A program made the translations under genes and the position numbers. DNA of 64,000 nt from Mariannaea sp. PMI_226 (Eukaryota; Ascomycota; Sordariomycetes; Hypocreales; Nectriaceae): assembly GCA_024336345.1 (NCBI GenBank), contig JANFOG010000011.1, positions 1 to 64,000 of the forward strand, read 5' to 3'. The notes under the pieces are model-generated. The model made no database searches. It saw nothing but the letters and a program-made list of their open reading frames with translations, and was not told where the DNA came from. This document shows positions 23,949-36,143 of the stretch, in pieces. Positions within the stretch are counted from its first letter, which is position 1. Each line of letters begins with the position of its first letter.

Positions 23949-26075
23949 TCACCGAAACGCCGGTCGATATGGGCCCTCCACTTTAACATCCCTGATTCCC
24001 TCCGGCATTAGTCGTAACCATTCATTCCAGCTTTCAATGTTGACATTGTCATCATTGAGTCGGATAGAAAGGTGTAACTGGGGACTACTCTCATACGAAA
24101 GGCTATTTCGCATTGTGTTGTTTTGATAGAGAGGGGATAGGAAGATAGATGGAAGTCGTGGATTGCTTGACATCATCATGTGCAAGGGTGCAGGGAAACT
24201 CGTAATTAGCTCCTTTTCAGGATTCTTTTCTTGGACTATCCTGGGATAGTGAGCGAAGAGATGCGAGTGTAGTTCGGCAGCTGAAAATGGCACGTTTTGG
24301 CGAAGGGCCCGTGTTCGTAACTGGTCAGCCAGCGTGTGAGTGAAGGCGCATCTATCAATCTGGAGGAAGTGTTCTTCGGACGCGGCTGCTGCTACGAGTT
24401 CAAGAACTCCCTGCTGCCGGACCATCCTCGAGGAGGGATAGTACGCGGCATCCATGATCATAAGAGTATCGGAAGTAGCCTCCTCGAGGATTGATTGAAT
24501 TCCACCCCACCGAATAGTAGACGCTCTTTCAGGGTCCCTTGAGCTGTCCGGGAGGTTAGTCATAGTGTTCCTTGTTGTCAACGGGAAGAGTGGGAGATGA
24601 GATGCTCGAATTCATACCTTGCCAATACCATTTCTCGATTGCCGTCCAAATAAGTATGGCCGAGATAGAATACAATCTTCAACACATCGCGAGAGTCACG
24701 ATCCTCGGCAAAGTCATTGACTTGCCTTGACAGCCATCTCCACGAGTTTCTGCCGTTTTCCGCCGAGGATGGAATGGCTTGAATCTGGAACGAATAGTGG
24801 TAATACTTCTCAAACACGTCGGCTAGCTCCCGCACAGCCGACTGGACACTGGCTACATCATCATCGTCTTGCCAGAACAGCAATAGTGCATGGGCACTGC
24901 TATACCGGTCACGGCTTGGAGTGGAGAGAATGCGACCGACATTTGTCTGCAGGTCGTTCTTGAGGCTCTCGATGCCTGGGAGAGACATGGACTTCTCGAG
25001 ACGGGGACCGGAGGGAAGAGGAGTGCGAATTCGAGCCTCACTCAATGGTGGCCGCCCAGCCTGATGTCCCGGCGGGTTGGAGTCAATATCCATCTCTTGG
25101 GGATCGTGAGTGAACATAGACTGGATGCTGGCGATGGCGGGGGTGGGGCTGAGAGGTCGTCCGGCGGCGACGAGGGAGGGAGCAATGTCCTGAATGGTGG
25201 GACTATGAGATCGATGGAATTTGCTAACTACATCTTCCCAAGTCATATTATGGTGGCTGGGGTGGCACTGCCAAGAAAGAAAGAGTAAGTGTCAGTGTAT
25301 AGCTACGGCGTTGGGTGGGTGGAGGGGTGCGGGCAGAAGATATACAACTCCGCGACAGCAATATCGAGGGGAGTAGGAACAAACTTACAGCAACCCTTCG
25401 TCTCCGGCAGTCACCACAGGCGCCGAGCTTCCTGATGAGGGCAGCGCGCTCTCTTGACTGCTGAGAAAGGGGCCCGGTCCGTCTCCTGCTCGTACGGCGG
25501 TTGTTAGAGACGTCGGAGCCATCCTTTACGGAGAAAATAGACTGGTGTAGGTTAGGAGAGGTTTCGGCACTATACGATGTGTTGTTGGTCTCAGTGGAGG
25601 CCAAAGTGGCGGTAGTGGCCTGCGTCGAGATGGAGGAGCTCGTGTCCTTCCGTACGGGCGGCGTCAGTGGTTGCAGGTGATGGTGGTGGGTTAACTGTTG
25701 TTGCTGCTGCTGATGCTGCTCGAAGGAGTAATGCGCCGGGGAGCTGGGCGAGGGCTGTCGCAAGGGGGGAAGCTCATCGGAGCCAGTCGCAAGAGATGGT
25801 ATGGAGAGGGAGGTGGAAGCGGAGGCGGCGAGAGCAGCTGCGAGGGAGGCGGGAGGAGCTGAAGGAGAAGAAATTGGGGGTAGAAGAGGCGTGGGTGCCG
25901 TCTCGGAGGTCGAGGGAGGTTGTGAGGGAGACGGCGATGGCGGAGGTTGTGGTTGTTGCTGGTGGTGAGAAAGAGGCGCGGTCGCAGGCACAGACGAAGC
26001 TGTGGTTAGAGCTGGCGAAGGTGCGCCGGCGGGAGCTGGAGGAGCCTCAACGAGGCTGTTGCCGGCGGAATTCAT
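23949..26075 (-). CDS. Zinc-knuckle/caspase-like domain protein, probably catalytically inactive
   Basis: Exons 26075-25389, 25267-24618 and 24570-23949 (introns 121 and 47 bp) give 652 aa. The frame opens further upstream but the first ATG is at 26075. Residues 1-200 are Pro/Ser/Ala-rich with Gln and His runs. The exon 1-2 junction rebuilds CGDCRRRRVACHPSHH: Cys220, Cys223, Cys230, then His231, 234 and 235. This resembles half of a fungal zinc cluster and may be a zinc knuckle. Residues from about 340 look like the caspase (C14) fold. VFYLGH (His433) fits the catalytic-His strand. LMIMDAAYY (486-490) fits the DxC strand, but the Cys position is Ala488. A VLELVAAA segment and an FTHTLADQL helix follow as in fungal caspase-like proteins. 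I infer a structural or regulatory pseudo-protease. The zinc motif suggests nucleic-acid or protein binding. No gene name is known to me. Confidence 0.72.
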
Positions 26076-27300
26076 TGCTAGAGCAGCGGAAATGGGTAAT
26101 TCTGTGGTCGCGCTGAATTTCAAAAGCCCATTATCCTGTCGACAGAGGACTACAGCAATAGATGCCGTGGTTGCGAGTGAGAAGGAGGATGAATGATTGT
26201 GAAGGAAGGTGGTTAGGCCGGAGGCTGGAGGCTACACGGGAGGTCGAATTGGTATTGGGTGAGTTATGTGTCGAGCTGGATATAGTTGCAGCTACGGGTA
26301 TTGGCTGGACAAGAGGCGAAGGCGAAGGCTGGCATGCGGATGCAAGAAGAGATAGGTGTAGTGCAGAGGTAATAACAAGGTAAAACTGAACAAGACGTCT
26401 CGGGATGGGTGTACGACCCTATGTAAGAGGTGCAGCGCAGGTGTGTGGAGGGTTCTAGTTGAGGTGTGGTGAGGGTGCGGTTACGGTAGGTACGAAGATA
26501 CTCCATCCAGAAGGGAAAGATGCGGGAGAGAGGGAGTGTGACGGGGGGTGGGAGTAGCAGCAGCAGGGACATGGGCGTGGGGCCTGGGCGTGGCTATTGA
26601 CCCCACCAGCGACCAAGCCTCAGGTCAAGAAGATGCACCAGAGAGGGGATTCGCGTTCCAGGGTCGAGTTGAGGGCGACCGAGAAAGAGGCACGGAAAAA
26701 AAAAAGAGGTTACCGAGCCCACTCTCCAGAAGGTGTGAGGGAGAAGGAGCGCAGGTACGAGGTACTTTCGGTAGATATAGCACTCGTGACGTAGGTAAGC
26801 TTAGCGCAGGGCAGCCAAGGTAGCGGAGCACTGCAGGCAGTTTACAGCATGCCAAAGCGCTGTAAGAAACAGCCGTGGTGAAAAGTCAGATGAGGGAGTA
26901 GAATGGCGTTAACGAAGAAACCAGAACAAAATTGCGGTTGAAAAAACAGGTTGATGGTACAAGAACTCAATTGATTTATTGGTTGTGGAATGGGTCGATG
27001 TAAGGATATCAAAAGGATGATACGGCAGTTCGAGTAATGAGAAGCAGCAGAACGTGGTCGATGAATGGATGGATACGCAACAATGGATGTTGTACAGGGT
27101 TTGGGGGGGCTTCCCGCTGGACTTGTCTCACGCTTCACTTCTGGCTTGATGCGCCCAGCGCTGGCGGCGTCGCTGCCTCCGGAATGGTATGAACTAACAG
27201 GCTAACAGGTTCTGCTGAGGTGCGTCGTAGGGTTAGAAGTGAGCTGAGCCAAGCCGTACAGCAGGAACTCAGGTCTCTCCGTTAGTCTATTCTACTTGTT
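26076..27300. promoter_or_regulatory. Upstream region of the caspase-like gene
   Basis: Purine/pyrimidine-skewed, low-complexity DNA extends upstream of the start at 26075. Short ORFs lack domains. It most likely holds a long 5' leader and the promoter, possibly with a leader intron, but no element can be assigned firmly. Confidence 0.4.
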
Positions 27301-30000
27301 GTGTCTCGCTTTCCCTCCTGTTTCACTCATGGAGCTCTGGTTGGATCCCATGGGCTTTCAATAGCCTTAGAACTGCGGTAGTATACCTGCGAGATTAGAG
27401 TATCAATCTGAACGAGGTACGACAGTGCTTGCTTGTGTGTGTGCTTCGCTTGCATTGGCCTGTTTAGTCCTCGAGGTAAATTGGTCGTGGGATAGCTACG
27501 GTACAGTAGTGCTCCAATGAGATGAGCCGAGATAGTGGTCTCGGGAGTGGCTGCGATACTCATAGACCGAGAGCAATGTGAAGCAAAGCCGAAGCAATTC
27601 ACCCCCAACAATCCTCGTGGGTCCGGTAGACACAACGGCGGCGGAGGGCGGAATTTTGGGTGTGTTGCAGGACGCTGAACGGAGCCTGCCGGCATAGCGC
27701 GCGTTTGCGGGCCGGAGCACGGAGACGGGGAAAGGGTCGTATATACGAGAGAGCGGACTGGCTGCATTGTTTCCAGACAGGTATAAACGGCCATCTATAG
27801 ACTCGGATTTTGCATCGTTATGAAGAGATTACTTGAAACATCTAGAAATTCTAGCTAATAGTATAAAAAGCACACGCAGCAGAAGTCGAAACGGCGGCCG
27901 GAGTTATCATTTTTCTTCGGTCGATGACGGTCAGAAGAGGTGACCGAGGTGTGAGCGCTTGGGGAAGGGTGTCTGGCAGAGAAGTACGAGTGGATACAGC
28001 AAAGAGAGTTGACGAATCGTGATGAAAGGGACGGATAAGAACCGAAGCGAAGCAGAGAGTTGAAAGATGGAGAAGTGGGGCACGGTTGCATTAGTAGCAA
28101 AATATACAAACCGTACCAAGACACGGAAAGTCCGAATTAGTATGTAACCTATCAGATAATTATACCACAATGGAAGCCAATACGAACGAGACCCAGACAA
28201 GAGATGAAGCTGGGTGAACGGCTGAGGAAGAGAAGCAAAATGATAGCAATAAATGGCAGACAAGACGAAAGAGCATCAGAAGAGAAGTGATAATGCTAGA
28301 TAGGGGAGTGAACATGTTGAACATAGGTGGTGTGTACCCAGTGTCTCGAAAGCGTTCCCCCTTCACGCCGTCCAGGGCCCCAACAAGCTGAACCGGGCCG
28401 GGACTTGGGGGTCAACGATGGAGAGGGGGAAGGGAGGGGAGGGGAGGGGAGGGGGTTGTGTTGCTATTGCTCAAGGTCGAGATTTATTTTTTTCTTATTT
28501 TTTTTTTTAGCATTACTTCGTATATCATCCTCTTGCCTACAGTAATAGTTTTCTGTAATTTTTCTTTTTCCACCCCCTCTTTGCAGGGTTCTGAAGAGGG
28601 GATACTTCTGCTCAGGTGGACAAGCAGAAAAAAAAGAACCGTAGATATTGAGGGTCGAGCCAGCGCCAGCAAGTGGGAATCAAGCCCAAAGTGGTGCGTG
28701 CGGGCCAAGGTCAGTCGAGGTCAACGGCCGGCCCACGCTCTTCCGGGTTCGGTCGGGTAAAGATATTTGCCCCAGAAGCCTTGCCTTGTCCTTCACCTGA
28801 CTAGGAACGTGCAAAATGGTCAGGTGTGCTGCGACGGGGAGTGGATAATCTGGTCGCTGTGCTGCGAGGTGGGCTCCTTTTTTTTTTTTCTTTTTTTAAT
28901 GTCACGGCACGGCAATGGACTACCGTGGTGATATCATGTTTAATTTGTCTTTTTTTTTTTTTTTTTTTTTTCACTACTTCCGTTCCTTATTTTCTCCCTT
29001 TACAGTAATTATCGTGATGGCCCATCAGTCAAGGTCACTCAGTCAAGGTCACTCAGTCAAACCAGACCGGGGGAGTGAAGTGTTGTGAGCGGGAAAATGG
29101 CACGTAATGAAAGATAGATCTGATAATAATATAATAAATAATAACCTAACAATACTGCTCGAAATGTATGCTACACCTCTCTCACTAAGTTATTCAGATC
29201 AACAGACTAGAAAGAATCAGCCCGTTGATGGTCACTTGGTACCTTCTTCGTGCTAAGATACCTGGGGGCCTTCTTCCAAGGTGAGCCGATTTGGGATTAG
29301 AGCAGGATTAAACTGGACTGCGGTATATCTCCCCAGGCCCGAGTCCTCTCATCTGTTTGAGGGAAGAGAGATGTTACAATATGAACTCCCTCTCTCTCAC
29401 AGACTTATGCTCAGGCGTCCATAGCCAAACACGAGACGAGAAGAGCATGATACCCGTTCTCCGCCCTCCACCCCAAACTTCGAGGTGCGAAAAGCTGCAC
29501 CACACCAACAAGGGAGCTCAACGAAGGGTTAGTCGCTGTCGCAAGCAATGCAATCCATCGTCAACCCGGCGTCCTGGGGCTGTCTGCATGCGCACTGCGG
29601 CAGGCGGGCGGCGGCTCTGGCGGCAATCTTGCTCAGAATCATCGCTGTCTGGTTGGTCCGGCTGGTCCCCTTATTTCTGCCCACGTAAACGGAGTACTGT
29701 CAAGTAATTTCTGTCGTACCCAGACTTTGCTCTCACGCTTTTTCCGACTTCCTCTTCTTCCTCCCTGGCACCAATCCTACCCTGACTTGTCCATTTCTGG
29801 ATGAGTTGTCTGTAGTGGTTTTCTTTTTCTTGTCCCTTCATTTTCTAGTCTCCGATGGTCCTCCACTATTTGCGCTTGCTTCTCGCACGGGCTCCGATCC
29901 GCAAGTGAGGCGAGCCTGCCCCTACCTGCTACGTAGTACTTCGCAACACTTCGTAGAATCCCTTCGGAAGGGGACGCCGGGGGCGGGTGGAGGGAAACAC
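27301..30000. other. Gene-free region with low-complexity tracts
   Basis: No domain-bearing ORF is visible. It contains a 22-base T run (28950-28971), GGGA-rich repeats near 28430-28450 and a short 14-bp tandem repeat at 29025-29063. The composition is not RIP-like. Untranslated RNA or regulatory DNA is possible but not demonstrated. Confidence 0.4.
29025..29063. repeat. Three tandem copies of a 14-bp unit
   Basis: The unit TCAGTCAAGGTCAC occurs twice perfectly and is followed by a partial third copy (TCAGTCAAACC). Each contains TGACT/AGTCA half-sites of the sort recognised by bZIP factors. Regulatory meaning is inference. Confidence 0.7.
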
Positions 30001-33000
30001 ACTAATCTGTAGTGCATACGAGGGTGGCATGCGATGGAGGAGTTATCTACTTACTGTATCATTTCGTACAAGGAGTTCTTTAATTGAGATAGGATCTGAC
30101 AATCACATCGACTCATCGCATCACTACCCCAAGATTCGACTTCAAGTAGCGGCTTACCCCATCCCAGCAACGTGACAAGGATTCAAGAGCTCAGGAAGGC
30201 GAACACACGGTAGTCTATTTATACGAAGTACTATAGCTGCCTTATTGCCTTTTGTGCGGTACATAATAGTGCATGTTTTCTTCATCTGGCCGCCACAGCA
30301 AATAGCGGGTTTGCACTGGCATTCAAGTACTTCGTACATAATAATAGGTTCAAGTAAGCAGGCAGAGAAAGAGAGAAAGAGAATGTTCTTGTTGCCCGCA
30401 AGTTCATACATAGAGCAAAGGATAGTAGTCCGGTCTGTCGAGTCTGTGTCTTTGTGGATATGAAAAATTAACAACAGCCAGGACTGAGCACGGGGATAAT
30501 GACGGCACCCACTCATCGTCTCACCCTTGCCAGGGTTTTCTCCGCCACAAAAAAAATGAGCATCGTTTGCTTCGCGCCGGGTCGGTTGATTGTTAGCCTG
30601 GAGAATGTGAATAATAATAGGCAGACTACCATAGTAAAAGATTTCAACCTATACCGAGGAGACTAGCGGCTCAAATAACCAATTACGCGTTACAGGTTCA
30701 TTAGCCAGCCCAGTCCAATACAGTCCGAATAATGCTGTGTCAATTTCCGATACATATGCATCAGTAGAACTTAGGTAGTTGAACTACAGGATTGCTTTGC
30801 ATCTGATGAGCTTCTGTCAAAAAAACAGAAGCCGAAGCCAGGGTGCTTATGCGCGCGTGGTCAGCACAACGGTCTGCTCGCGGCCTGATCCCTGACCGCC
30901 CGCATGGCCAAAGACGCGAGGCAGTCTTAGGCCATTCTCACCTCCCCCCAGGGTTGGCGTGAATCATGGATTTATTTGGGACATCACCGAGGCCTAGACC
31001 CTAGAGCAATCTGTGGAAGCAATTCCCTGGATCCATCGAATCTTTCAGCAATGGAGGGTGGTGGCCAGAGCTTTGGAACCTTGAATGGTTTTGACACAAC
31101 AGAACAGTATCACGTTGTTCCCTTACAAGGTGTTACCTATCTGCCCACCTGCCTACCTGCTTTGAAAATGGTCTTGCATCTCCGACCGGTCTTCGATCAT
31201 ATCGGCTGCTCAAGAAACAATGCCGGGAAGCATGGTCCCGACCCAATCCCCCCTTCCCATCCCATCGCACCTCATCCCATACTGTCCGATCATGTCCTAT
31301 ACCTCCCCCTTTCCTATCTCAGTCCATTCCATTCCGTCTTCGGCCACTCACACACACCTCATCATCAAAGTCCTCTCAAAGGCACTAAGTCTCTCATGAT
31401 TTTGTGTCCAAGGCCCCTGAGGAAACGAGAAAATGTCTTCCGCATCTCTCTCTCTCTCTCTCTCTCTCTGTTCCGGCCAGCCTCACCGTTCGCCTGCCTG
31501 TCTGATAGGGTAACCACAGTCTGGGCTGATAGTCCAAAGGCACTCCCACTCACTTGTGTAGCTAATCGCTCGCTTGCCCTGATCACAGATGCGGCCGTCC
31601 CCGTCTTAGCTGAACTCTGATGGCTTACATCGCACACCCTTAGTCACACACACTCTCTGTCGCTATCTCTCAGTGCTATTTTTACCCTCTGACTCCCTAT
31701 CAGGAGGCTTGGAATCAAACTTGCGACCCATCTAGACCATTACATGCACATATATTGGCACCCACGTCTGAGGAGCAGCACGATACACAGGCAAGCAAAC
31801 CAGCAAGCAGACAGAACCGTTCATCTTTCTTCGTAATCCTCCCTCCTCTCCCGTCCCCATTGACCTGGCGTGTGATGTCACCTCCAACCAATAGATCATC
31901 TGAAGAAGAGGAAAGATGACACCACTCTTATGTTTACTGTCTCTATGCTGATGTATTGTTACCCATTTGTTTATACCCAACGTTCTTGGGCTGAGATAGG
32001 TGTGCACCCCTAGCCCTCCATCACCGAACGTGAGATGGGCTTACTCCGTATTGTACCACTCATTGGCGAAGGCATATCCACCTTTCCGACGGCGGACCTA
32101 TTGCACTCCGGGCTTGCTTTATCAGTACTATGATGTCTACGTAGGTAATGATTGTTTATGAACCAGCAGGTCACCAAACCGAGAAAAACCAAGGAGAGAG
32201 CGAAGGGGACATTACAAAAGAGTAGGATATATTTAGCTTGTGTATTATCTGCGGCCAAGGCGAGTTGATGCGTCTCCTAATAACTATCATTCTCTTCACC
32301 ACTGCTCTACTGTGTATGCAGCAGGAGTACATATTTCCTGTGCGTGATGGAACGTGGCTTCCGCCAGCTCTGGGCTCCAGCCTCAACACTCCGTCCTCGT
32401 CCAGGCTCCATCCATGATCAAATCTTCCCCTGTCATGACCTCCACGCTTCTGCACCCAGCCACCCCTCCCCCTCACATCCCCTCCATCTCCGCCAGGGCC
32501 AGAAGGCGCCCCATGGGTAATGCCCATACTATAGGCGCGCCTCGAGCCGGATTGATGGGTGAAGGGAAGTCTCTGGCCAAAGTGGAGGTGGGCACACGCC
32601 CCCATGTTTTAAGGGCCCAAAGAAAACGTAGGAAGCCACTTGAGAGGGCACCGATGCTGAGGTTGAAAACCGGCGCGATGGGGGCCCCGAAGCCCGCCCC
32701 GCCATCCATTGTTTGGTCTCGGTGAGAATAACGAGGCATCCACAGGTCAGGGACCGCCACGGCTCAAGTCGGGATCCAGAAAGAAAATATCCTGTAAAGC
32801 AGCGAAGTAGCAAACAGGAACCAGGAACGGAAATGCCCTCTGGGTAAGGTGTCATAAGAATGGTAAAAATCTCATGCTTTCTAACTCCACATGCTGGGTG
32901 TCTCATTCTTTACGTGGAGTAGATATTACTCATGGTACTTGGTGAGCAGGTCAGTGCTGTGTATACTGTGTAGGACATACGCACACCCTTCGGAGGAAGG
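30001..33000. other. Gene-free region, CT microsatellite inside
   Basis: The longest ORF (30976-31620, plus, 214 codons) is pyrimidine-rich low-complexity sequence running through a CT microsatellite (31445-31469) and has no domain character, so it is not called. Nothing else supports a gene. Confidence 0.4.
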
Positions 33001-36000
33001 AATGGAGTTATGAATAGGAAGAAGTTCGGTAAGAAGCCGAACCTGTCTAAACCCGGATGAGTAATTTGAAGAGGGACAAGGTGAGGGGCTAGACGCGCGC
33101 TCTGTGCAAGTTACAGGACAGTACATACTTGCTGCATCTGGAGAAGAAAAAGTAATATGAAGGTGATCACGGAGTGAGAATTATTTGTTAATTTTTTTGT
33201 GGTGACTCTGTTCTTTTTTTGTCTCTGAATTATTTGCGAGCAACTTCCACCACACACACACACAATAGTAATAGAGACGCATGATAGCAACTTTGCTGGC
33301 ATGTCTCTATGTGTCTTTCTTTTGATTCGTCTTATAATTGATCTCTCAGCTTGGATGGGCTGCAGCTGTTCCTAGAGTGAGGCAAAAATAGGAAATCATT
33401 TCCATCACAATCTCTCATTCGCTCGCCCCCCTTCGTCCTCTAGGCATTATTCTTGAAATTTTCTTTTCTTTCAGTCCCCCTCCCCTCCCTCCCCCCCTCT
33501 CATCCTTTTATCCCCTCTTCTTTGAGCACTTACACACATACACAATGATGGGTTGACCTTGTTTATGCATGACAGACTTGCGCCTCGCGCCACTAACAAC
33601 CGATTGTCACATCCCAGCTTCAATACGTACAACTTTACGTCACTCCCCTCCCATCTCTGCCCCCCCACCGAGAATGGGCTTCCCCAGGATACGGAGACTG
33701 TGCATATGATATCCCTCTTTCTCTATCTTCAATTCTTCCCTGTAGAGTAGGGAGTTAGTCTGTTGTAGAAGCACGTGTTTGCCGTATTAGTGGCTTGTGT
33801 GGTGCAACATTGGAACATCAACACTCAAGCAAGAAAACCCCCCTCCCCTCTCCAAACAAAAAAAAAAAGGAAGGGCTCGACTTATGTTGATCCCGAGCCT
33901 CGAGGCTATTCTTTTTTTTGTCCCTCCGTCTCGCACTCCGAGAGGGCGTGACATCGGAAACATGGATGACGGACATATATGTCCATGATATCGGCTCATC
34001 TGGCGGCTCACCTGGCCTCACCCCGGAATGGGCCTAAGCCATGCCTGCTTATCCGGTCCCTGACCCCATCTTTTTTGCCTTTTCGTTCGTTTCTGTTTTC
34101 CCCTTCGCTTCTTATGTGCCACTCTTCGGGTGTATTTCGTACCCAGTTTATTAATTGCCTCCCCCGGCTCTATGTTGAAGTCGGTTTCACCGAGGTTAAG
34201 ACAGACAGAACAAGACACACTCAATTGCGTGGCCCGTTACTCCTACCTATGAAGCGGCTTTGCCCGTTCATCATCTTACTATAGTAGTATCATTATTATT
34301 ATTCACACTCCTCACTGCTCAGAATGGGATCCGTTGACCGTGGTACTACGTACTCCATCTGATATTCTCACAAAGCAACTTTACTATACTCAGTCAAGAT
34401 CCATCTTCCTTCTATCCACCCGTCCAGCCAACCATCTATCCTAACTACACCAAGTCGCCGCCACTTGGAATGGCAGAGTTGGGAAGATGGCACGATGCCG
34501 TCCCCCCCCCTCCTGCAGTCTCAGAAAGCAGCCAACCTCATGGATGATGCCATTTGCTTCCATTTCCCCTCCTCCCTCACTGGTCTCATCACAAATCCCT
34601 CGTCTCTATCACACCCTCCCCCCTCCCCCCTTCCCCGGTCCGTGTCTTGTTCGTGCCCTGTCTGTGCATTTGTGCCCCAGTCTGCTTCACCGAGATCGTC
34701 TCTCACGATGAAATCAACCCAGGGGCCGGATGGGCAGATGCCGCCTCAGTTCTGACTAGCACACGTCCAGTCTCTGATCCTCTCTTCTTCCCCACCCCCA
34801 CTCCTTACCGCGCTTTGGTGCACAGCAAAGGGCCGACGGCTTTGGGCGGTTGAGCACGGTGAACGGAAGACAAAGACCGAATTCGCCCTGTTGTGTGTCT
34901 GTCTCTCGCCCGCACGAACATCACCATACTGATCTCACCACCCTGTGCTTGTGAGCCTTCCCGGCTTCCGGTTCACTCACCACGTCTCTCACCTTTTCCC
35001 TTGTCCTGGCGAGACAATCCAGGGTATGTTCACGCTCGCTCACACGAGTGCATACATAGAATACATGCTTCATCTTCTGCTGACGAATAGCCGGAGAGTC
35101 ATTCATCCTTGTCTCTGGTCCAATTTTCATGTATCGTCCATCCAGTCCATGCATAAAGACCTTCGTACATTCTGCAAGTCTGTAACACTGTCACTTTACT
35201 CCCCTGCTTTTCCAGAGTCCCATGATCAGATAACATATCCCTTCACCCTTATCTAAAAATTGTAAACAAATTACAATGGACTTAGACATGTACATGGTGT
35301 ATGTGGCCCTTATATCAAGGATTGGTTAATCAGGATACTGTACGCCGAGCTCGGCCTTCCTCCCGGATGCCGTCACCGCTCAACACAGATACTGGATCCG
35401 TGCTGGATATGCTTTCCGAGACTTGACCCGGTAGCCTTGTTCAATGAGCAACACACTGCTCCAATTATTAAACGAAACACGCAATCCTTAGGTTTTACCT
35501 TATTCGATCGTGGTAGATTGCGTTGATAGCAAAACACACATGCACACATTGGGCTGCACCACGCCGCCGTGCGCCGCAACTGCAAGATGAAATTAGCCAA
35601 CATTTGAGCTCGATCCACGTTCCCTGCCCTCCCCGTCTTTCTCCATACCAGATATGCAGTCTAAAGCTGCGCATGTCCGTGTGCATCTGCCTGTATTCTG
35701 ACAAGCTGGTCCCTGGTCTTCACCTCGAATACTCGGCTGGCGAGATTGGCAGGCGGCCACGGCTATTCCGAGGCACACCCGGATCAATACCTTCGAATAA
35801 ACTCCCAATCACAAGGCGGATGCTTCAAATGATCTTATGAACCAAACACAGTTGCCTTTGCCATTTGATATGTCCTCCAACAAATACGGAACTCTATCTC
35901 TGTTCGCCTTGTCCCACGTGGCAGTGGTCTTGGACCCTTGCTCTCACCAAACCTGACCTTTGTTGCCCAATGGAACTTCAATGCCCTCGTCGACAATTTT

Positions 36001-36143
36001 GTAAAAGACGGAGGGCGAATTATCAAAAACACGCCTATCCAAAACAAACAAACCACGTAGTCCTTGAAACCGTAAGATAAAAAAAGGAAAAAGAGAAAGA
36101 AAGAAAGAAAGGAAAGGCCGTCATGTGAGCTATTGGAGCCAAA
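33001..36143. other. Gene-free region; 3' flank of the GT90 gene
   Basis: Pyrimidine-rich on the plus strand with many CCCTCC/TCTC runs, so open frames occur by composition alone. The final part contains the 3' UTR of the minus-strand GT90 gene, including a GAAA-repeat tract at about 36085-36115. No gene is supported. Confidence 0.4.

Noticed and set aside
30976..31620. 214-codon plus-strand ORF in the gene-free region
   Set aside because: Low-complexity, pyrimidine-driven sequence running through a CT microsatellite. It has no domain, no conserved-looking segments and no splice context, and an overlapping ORF lies on the other strand.
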